This document shows positions 58,555 to 64,000 of a DNA stretch of 64,000 nucleotides, piece after piece. The stretch is from Shewanella oncorhynchi (lineage in GTDB: Bacteria; Pseudomonadota; Gammaproteobacteria; Enterobacterales; Shewanellaceae). The stretch spans positions 248,001-312,000 of the forward strand of contig NZ_JABAEB010000005.1 of assembly GCF_012584455.1 (NCBI RefSeq), written 5' to 3'. The notes under the pieces are model-generated. The model made no database searches. It had not been told where the DNA came from and was given only the letters and a program-made list of their open reading frames with translations. The translations under genes and the position numbers were made by a program. The number at the start of each line of letters is the position of its first letter. Position 1 is the first letter of the stretch.

Positions 58555-60711
58555 ATGAAAAAATGGTTACTCACAGTTGCCGTGGCCGCTAGTTTTGGCG
58601 CACAGGCTGACGAAGGTATGTGGCAGCCCCATCAACTGCCTGCAATGGCTGATGAGCTAAAAGCAAAAGGCCTTGAAATTGATGCAAAATCGATTTCTAA
58701 ACTCACCGAATTCCCGATGAATGCCGTGATAAGCCTTGGCGGTTGCACTGCATCATTTGTATCGCCAAAGGGCCTAGTCGTGACTAACCATCACTGTGCC
58801 TATGGGGCGATTCAATACAACTCCACTCCTGAGAAAAATCTGCTGCAGGATGGTTTTTTAGCTAAGACTTTCGCCGATGAATTACCTGCGACCCCTGGCT
58901 CACGTGTCTATGTGACTGAAGATGTAACTAATGTCACTGAGCGAGTTAAAAACGGGCTTGAAGGTAAAGTGGGCAGCGCCTTCTATCAAGGCGTTGAAAG
59001 CCAAGAAAAAGCCTTAGTTGCTGAATGTGAAAAAGAAGATGGTTACCGTTGCCAAGTGTATAGCTTTCACGGTGGTCTCGAATATTATCTGGTTAAGCAA
59101 TTGGAAATCCGTGATGTGCGTTTAGTCTATAACCCAGCCGCGAGCGTGGGTAAATACGGCGGCGACGTAGACAACTGGATGTGGCCACGTCACACAGGCG
59201 ATTTTTCTTTCTACCGTGCTTATGTATCTAAAGCGGGTAAACCCGCAGAATTTAGCAGCGACAACGTGCCATACGAGCCAAAAAGTTTCTTAAAAGTATC
59301 GGCTAAAGGCGTGAGTGAGGGTGATTTTGTGATGGTTGCAGGCTACCCAGGTCGCACCAACAGATATCGCACAGCCACTGAAGTTCAAAATGAGTTTGAG
59401 TGGGCTTATCCCGAAGGCAAAATGCTGCGTGAACGCTTTATTGAGATCATTAAAGAAACTGCGCCAGAGGGCAGCGACGAGCGGATTAAGTACGAGAGTC
59501 AAATCGCAGGTCTGGCCAATTATGCTAAAAACTTCACTTCGATGATCGAGTTTTACGGCAAATCGACCATGTTGGCCGACCGTAAAGCCCTCGAAGCTAA
59601 GCTTGCGGCGTGGATAGCCAAAGACAGCAGTCGTGAAGCGAAATACGGTAAAACCTTAGCGGAATTAGATGCCTTGATTGCCAAAGGCAAAACGCATCAA
59701 GAGCGTGACATGATCTTAAGCTACATAGGCAGCACGACTATGTTGCCGACGGCGCGCAGCTTATATCGCCTCGCGAACGAGAAACAACTGCCAGATATGC
59801 AGCGTGAACCGGGCTTCCAAGATCGTGATATGACACGTCTAAAAGCCAGCATGGAGCGTATTGACCGTCGTTATGCGCCAAGCGTTGATAAAGCGGTATT
59901 GCTCGACATGCTAAAACGCTACGCCGCACTGCCAGAAGATCAGCGCCTACCCGCATTGGATAAAGCCTTTGGTATCGATAAAAAGTTTAGTGAAGCTAAG
60001 CTTTCGAAAACCTTAGATAAAATGTACGCCAAAACTGAGTTAGGTAAGAAAGACGTTCGTCTGGCGTGGATGGACAAATCCGTTGCCGATTTTAAAGCCT
60101 CTAAAGATCCTTTCATTCAATTCGCTGTCGCTATGTATGACACCGATATGGCCGAAGAAAAGAAAGAAAAAGAATTAGCGGGTGAACTAATGAAGGTGCG
60201 TCCGCAATATATGGATGCCATTATTGCCTATAACCTTGAGCAGGGTAAGCCTGTGTATGCCGATGCTAACTCTAGCCTGCGTGTCACAGTTGGCCATGTG
60301 AAAGGCTATTCGCCAAAAGACGGTTTAGTGGCCGTGCCATTCACTCGCCTTGAAGGCATAGTGCAAAAGGACACGGGTGTTGACCCATTCGATGCACCGA
60401 AGAAAGAGTTAGAGCTGATTAAGCAGAAGCAATATGGTGATTTCTATATGAAATCAATAGATTCTGTACCAGTAAACTTTTTATCAACTTTAGATACTAC
60501 TGGCGGAAATTCTGGCTCACCGACCTTAAACGGCCGTGCTGAATTAGTGGGCCTATTGTTCGACGGTGTGTATGAAAGCATTATCGGCGGTTGGGCATTT
60601 GATAACGAGATTAACCGTTCTATTCATGTCGACAGCCGTTATATGCTGTGGGTAATGAAGTATTTAGATCATGCCGACAATTTATTAGCTGAGATGGAAA
60701 TCGTTAAGTAA
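58555..60711 (+). CDS. S46-family dipeptidyl-peptidase (DPP7-like)
   Basis: 718 residues from MKKWLLTVAV with signal peptide ending near residue 18 (AQA); the frame extends 13 codons upstream from a TTG. Catalytic triad: His in TNHHC (H80), Asp in GGDVDNWMWPRHTGDFSFYR, Ser in TGGNSGSPTLNG. Size fits S46 (about 700). A glycine in LLFDGVYES is where DPP7 has Gly and DPP11 has Arg, so it should release dipeptides with a hydrophobic rather than acidic penultimate residue. Periplasmic; supports peptide use as food. Confidence 0.92.
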   Translation: MKKWLLTVAVAASFGAQADEGMWQPHQLPAMADELKAKGLEIDAKSISKLTEFPMNAVISLGGCTASFVSPKGLVVTNHHCAYGAIQYNSTPEKNLLQDGFLAKTFADELPATPGSRVYVTEDVTNVTERVKNGLEGKVGSAFYQGVESQEKALVAECEKEDGYRCQVYSFHGGLEYYLVKQLEIRDVRLVYNPAASVGKYGGDVDNWMWPRHTGDFSFYRAYVSKAGKPAEFSSDNVPYEPKSFLKVSAKGVSEGDFVMVAGYPGRTNRYRTATEVQNEFEWAYPEGKMLRERFIEIIKETAPEGSDERIKYESQIAGLANYAKNFTSMIEFYGKSTMLADRKALEAKLAAWIAKDSSREAKYGKTLAELDALIAKGKTHQERDMILSYIGSTTMLPTARSLYRLANEKQLPDMQREPGFQDRDMTRLKASMERIDRRYAPSVDKAVLLDMLKRYAALPEDQRLPALDKAFGIDKKFSEAKLSKTLDKMYAKTELGKKDVRLAWMDKSVADFKASKDPFIQFAVAMYDTDMAEEKKEKELAGELMKVRPQYMDAIIAYNLEQGKPVYADANSSLRVTVGHVKGYSPKDGLVAVPFTRLEGIVQKDTGVDPFDAPKKELELIKQKQYGDFYMKSIDSVPVNFLSTLDTTGGNSGSPTLNGRAELVGLLFDGVYESIIGGWAFDNEINRSIHVDSRYMLWVMKYLDHADNLLAEMEIVK

Positions 60712-60810
60712 TCCATTGCCGCATCTTGAATACTGTGGCTTAGGACGATTTAGATGAGCTGCATTTAAGCGTGTTTTTGTTCGATTAGCACGCAGGAATT
60801 ACAAGACAAT

Positions 60811-60849
60811 AAAATAGCGATAGACTCATAATGTTTATCGCTATTTTTT
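60811..60849. terminator. Bidirectional terminator
   Basis: AAAATAGCGATA / TATCGCTATTTTTT between the convergent peptidase and chemoreceptor genes. Confidence 0.85.
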
Positions 60850-60869
60850 ATTCCTAGAGCGCAGTAACT

Positions 60870-62468
60870 TTAGGTTCTAAATTGCTTTAGTAACCCCTCA
60901 ATCATCTCCACTTGTTCTTCCAGATGTTGCTGTGATGTTTGTGCTAACTCTCCCGCTTGCTGATTTATTTTGGCTTGTTTTAGAATATTTGAAATGCTGT
61001 AAGTTATATGTGCCATCTCTTGTTTTTCATCTTCTGAAGCGCGGGCAATATCTCCATTCATGATTTTTATTTGATCAACAACGCGGATGATATCTGCAAA
61101 CGCATCAGAAGTTTCTCCGATCCGTTCTTTTATCATTAACGCTTGCTTCTGTGCACTATTCATTACATCTACAGCTTTAGCTGAACCGGAAGATAAATTC
61201 GTGATGATGATTTCAATGGATTTGGTGGATTCCTGTGTCCTCGATGCAAGGTTGCGAACTTCGTCCGCGACTACGGCAAAACCGCGCCCAGTTTCTCCTG
61301 CACGCGCGGCTTCAATAGCTGCATTGAGTGCTAGCAAGTTGGTTTGCTCTGCGATACTTCGAATAACATCTAACATGGCGCTGATATTTTGACTGTCGGC
61401 AACCAAACTTGAAATGACTTGTGAGGCTTTATCTACCTCACTGGCAACGAGAGCGACTCCTTGTTGAGCCAAAACGACAATCTGATTACCTGTATAAGTG
61501 CTTGAGACTGCTTGTTCAGAGGCTTTATTTGCACCCTCGGCGGAGTCACCTACTTGATTGAGGGAGTGAGAAATTTTTTCTACTGCATCTGCAACTTGAG
61601 TTATTTCTTGTAACTGTGCGCCAGCAACCTGTGAACTTGTGGTAATGGACTGGCTTATTTGCGTGCTAGCGGTGATGAGAGAGTGATTACTGAGTTGGAC
61701 TTTACTAATCAAGGCTTGTAATTTTTGTATAAACCCATTAAATGCGTCAGCTAAGCGTCCAACTTCAGTTTCTGCATTGGCATTGGGTAATCGCACTGTT
61801 AAATCGCCAGACCCTATGCTTAAATCAGCCAACTTATCAGTTACTACCGCTATCGGGGTCAATATTAATTTGAGCGCCATGAAATACACAAATACAGCGA
61901 CAAGCACTGAGGCGATAAAACCTAATATTAACTTTGTGTTTGCACTGGTAACAATGGAATCAATTTGGCTAGATTCCCCCTCTACCTTACTATCAGCAGC
62001 TTCCTCTAAACTGGTTATAAATGCTAACAGTTCACTTATTTGTTGATTAAATTGTTTAATATCATTTTCTGGTACATCTCCGCTTTGCAAGGCTGAAAAT
62101 ATGACTTCGCGGATATGATTAAAACTCTCTAAACGATGGTTTAATGAGTTAACTTGCTGAGGCTCTATCAAGTTTTGTGATTTCATTCGCCCTAAGGCTT
62201 CTTCTGCGGCTTCAATGGCGGCATCCATTTCAGTTCGAGCTGCGGCTGGATCAATTTGTTTTTGTTGTAAACGGTTAATAACAATAATTTGTTTTTCAAG
62301 CTCTATCTGCCCCTCCATGGCACCATCGGCCGTATTCCAAGCCGGACCTGTGATGTAGGTTAGCATGTTTGACATTTGTACTGTCGCTGAGTAACCCACA
62401 TAGGTATTAATACCGATAGATATTAAAAATGCCACTAAACCCGCGATAATTGATTGTTTAATATTCAT
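60870..62468 (-). CDS. Methyl-accepting chemotaxis protein, helical sensor type
   Basis: 532 residues. TM1 about residues 8-27, a mainly helical periplasmic domain of about 150 residues ([33 protein letters not shown]..), TM2 about 184-206, HAMP ([25 protein letters not shown]), and MA domain with [38 protein letters not shown]. The sensor looks like a four-helix-bundle type rather than Cache; ligand unknown. It follows the porin gene by 73 bp on the same strand, so they may be one transcript. Confidence 0.92.
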   Translation of the reverse strand: MNIKQSIIAGLVAFLISIGINTYVGYSATVQMSNMLTYITGPAWNTADGAMEGQIELEKQIIVINRLQQKQIDPAAARTEMDAAIEAAEEALGRMKSQNLIEPQQVNSLNHRLESFNHIREVIFSALQSGDVPENDIKQFNQQISELLAFITSLEEAADSKVEGESSQIDSIVTSANTKLILGFIASVLVAVFVYFMALKLILTPIAVVTDKLADLSIGSGDLTVRLPNANAETEVGRLADAFNGFIQKLQALISKVQLSNHSLITASTQISQSITTSSQVAGAQLQEITQVADAVEKISHSLNQVGDSAEGANKASEQAVSSTYTGNQIVVLAQQGVALVASEVDKASQVISSLVADSQNISAMLDVIRSIAEQTNLLALNAAIEAARAGETGRGFAVVADEVRNLASRTQESTKSIEIIITNLSSGSAKAVDVMNSAQKQALMIKERIGETSDAFADIIRVVDQIKIMNGDIARASEDEKQEMAHITYSISNILKQAKINQQAGELAQTSQQHLEEQVEMIEGLLKQFRT

Positions 62469-62541
62469 ATGCTGTCCCTAAAATCCTTAATAGATCCACA
62501 AACTTTAATTTTACAGCGTCATCTACGATTAATTTATTAGC

Positions 62542-63648
62542 TCAAAATTCAATATAAGCTCGCACTCCAAATGCTAATGCGTTATCTAGCACTGATGACA
62601 TACTTGGATTATCAATACCGTACAAACTGGCTTGCATACTCACTGAAGATGTGACTGGACATAAATAACTCAGCTCTAAAATATTCTCATTGAAGAGTAA
62701 ATCAGTATTTACGCGTAAGAATGGCGAACTATTTTGAGTAGAAGCATAGGCTAAACCAATGGTATCTTCTTCAAACCAAATATTATTTAGAGTGAACCCG
62801 ATACCTAGATAGGATGCTAATTGATTTTTACTGGCATCAGCTCGTCCATATTGGAAAAAAGCGGTCAATCTATCGTTAATATTCTTTTCGCCAATTAAAT
62901 AAAAACCGCTATTTGAATCACTGATATTCTCGTCAACGGGATTTTCTATTTCTGCAGAATGGTGCCATGCACCGATGGCAAATTTATAGGAATGTTCATT
63001 TTTTATTCCCCATTCAATGGCATTGAATAAACCATCAGATTGTTTAAATTTAATGTGAGTACCATGCGGATGCTCAGGATCGCCGGGAATGCCATCGTAT
63101 GTCGCAAGTAAGAGATATTGATGTTCACCAACAAGTGTTAGTTGAACTCCTACCGCGGTTGTCGCAAAAATGGAAGGGCCTACTTGAGCGACTTCTGGAC
63201 CAATACCAAAAGATGACGTTGTGAATAGTCCCGCAGATTCAAGTGTGTAAAAGGTTGAGTTGTAATCATGCAGGCCTGCCAATAAATTAACCGCGCCATT
63301 TGCAAAACTATGCTCATACCACAATTCATAGAGTTTAAGATGATTATCGGTTTGAATATTCGAAATGGTTTGTAAGTCGCCAGTCAAATCAGAGGGCGCC
63401 TTTCCATAATTACCTAAGACATAAATAAAGATGTTGCCATTATTCGACCAATTGGCAGCTTGCGTATCGATCGCTAAGGTTAAATCCAAATTTGCGAGAT
63501 TGCGTGTTCCCTCTGCGATCCCTCCTTTAAGATTGGTGACAGACTCCAGTGTAAGGGCATTCGACCAGGTATACGGGGAGTTTTCTTCCGCCATCGCATT
63601 CACAATCGTCAACTGCAACATTATGGTAAAAAAGCACTTTTTCAGCAT
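62542..63648 (-). CDS. OprB-family carbohydrate-selective porin
   Basis: 368 residues. Signal peptide (MLKKCFFTIMLQLTIVNAMA). Beta-strand-rich body with family blocks NLDLTLAIDTQAANW, LYELWYEHSFANGAVNLLAGLHDYNSTFYTLESAGLF, SSFGIGPEVAQVG and a C-terminal aromatic residue (YIEF), as needed for outer-membrane assembly. Family members admit sugars. The gene lies upstream of a chemoreceptor gene on the same strand; no sugar catabolic gene is nearby. Specific sugar unknown. Confidence 0.85.
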   Translation of the reverse strand: MLKKCFFTIMLQLTIVNAMAEENSPYTWSNALTLESVTNLKGGIAEGTRNLANLDLTLAIDTQAANWSNNGNIFIYVLGNYGKAPSDLTGDLQTISNIQTDNHLKLYELWYEHSFANGAVNLLAGLHDYNSTFYTLESAGLFTTSSFGIGPEVAQVGPSIFATTAVGVQLTLVGEHQYLLLATYDGIPGDPEHPHGTHIKFKQSDGLFNAIEWGIKNEHSYKFAIGAWHHSAEIENPVDENISDSNSGFYLIGEKNINDRLTAFFQYGRADASKNQLASYLGIGFTLNNIWFEEDTIGLAYASTQNSSPFLRVNTDLLFNENILELSYLCPVTSSVSMQASLYGIDNPSMSSVLDNALAFGVRAYIEF

Positions 63649-63923
63649 AAGGCAAATCCATTCGCTTCATATGAATTAAAAGTATAGGTAGGATTGTAAA
63701 ATATGCAGAGAAATGAGACGGATGTGATTCTAGCAATGAAAGAGTTGTCTACCTCTTATCGCCAAATACGTCTTATCACCAAAATAGTGCGACACTTGGT
63801 AATGCTCCCACTTTTTAAGAACAGTAAGGCACATCGTACGAAGTGGCTACAGTGATACTAAAGACTGATGTGAAAAGAGCGCAAGACTTCTCTGAGTGCC
63901 GCTAGGGTGAAGCATACAACCGC

Positions 63924-64000
63924 CTATATTATTGCCAGCGCGGCTTTTAGCGTTGCAATTTCATCTAGTGTGAGTGGTCGCATTTCTCCCTCTGCTAATG
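63924..64000 (-). CDS. 3' end of an unidentified gene
   Basis: The last 77 bases read on the minus strand as an open frame ending EMRPLTLDEIATLKAALAII and TAG. The composition is protein-like and helical; it enters from the right edge. I cannot name the family from 25 residues. The 275 bp between it and the porin gene hold nothing I recognise. Confidence 0.5.
   Translation of the reverse strand, partial: LAEGEMRPLTLDEIATLKAALAII

Overview
The window is a chromosomal segment of a Shewanella-type marine gammaproteobacterium. The evidence is a periplasmic multihaem cytochrome that matches the haem domain of flavocytochrome c fumarate reductase, an ExeM-type nuclease ending in a GlyGly-CTERM tail, several chemoreceptors, and a gene order (ohr/ohrR, rlmC, chrA, a giant formate dehydrogenase, prfB-lysS, slyX/fkpA, exeM, katB, norVW/norR, gbpA, tyrP, an S46 peptidase) that I recall from Shewanella genomes. 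Most of it looks like core chromosome. I see no rRNA, tRNA, CRISPR array, prophage or transposase gene.

Layout. 1-5.3 kb: 5' part of a cytochrome/fumarate reductase gene, a three-gene set (membrane protein, methyltransferase, membrane protein), a YjfB-like peptide, a thioredoxin-CcdA fusion protein, and the divergent organic-peroxide pair ohr/ohrR with two matching palindromes between them. 5.4-11 kb: GlpD-like oxidase, rlmC, chrA (with a short upstream ORF) and a Cache chemoreceptor. 11-18.6 kb: a 1421-residue formate dehydrogenase fused to a GltD-like flavoprotein, then prfB (with its programmed +1 frameshift) and lysS. 18.6-30.8 kb: lipoprotein, an AT-rich gap, cstA-like carrier, katG, thioesterase, OpgD/OpgG-like glucan protein, phosphate transporter, PEP-mutase-family protein, a 265-bp palindromic MITE-like element and a YecE homologue. 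31-42.8 kb: PAS-GAF-GGDEF protein, second chemoreceptor, M1 aminopeptidase, the minus-strand cluster WD40 lipoprotein-slyX-def-COG3014 lipoprotein-lpoB, and fkpA divergent from it. 43-54.5 kb: exeM, small membrane and thioesterase genes, katB preceded by a 17-codon ORF, the nitric-oxide detoxification system norVW/norR, and a Gdt1/MneA-type manganese exporter. 54.5-64 kb: two back-to-back riboswitches (manganese for the exporter, c-di-GMP for the chitin-binding monooxygenase GbpA), tyrP, an S46 dipeptidyl-peptidase, a third chemoreceptor, an OprB porin and the 3' end of one more gene.

Functionally the window is rich in stress defence: organic peroxide (Ohr), hydrogen peroxide (KatG, KatB), nitric oxide (NorVW), chromate (ChrA) and manganese balance. 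It also holds environmental sensing and nutrient scavenging genes (three chemoreceptors, one diguanylate cyclase, an extracellular nuclease, a chitin-binding LPMO, peptidases, a sugar porin). The most informative non-coding elements are the yybP-ykoY Mn2+ riboswitch, the GEMM-I c-di-GMP riboswitch, the triple NorR enhancer with a sigma-54 promoter, the paired ohr palindromes, and short ORFs with good ribosome-binding sites before katB, before chrA and opposite cstA. I did not find a clearly new multi-gene system; the short ORFs are the best candidates for something undescribed.
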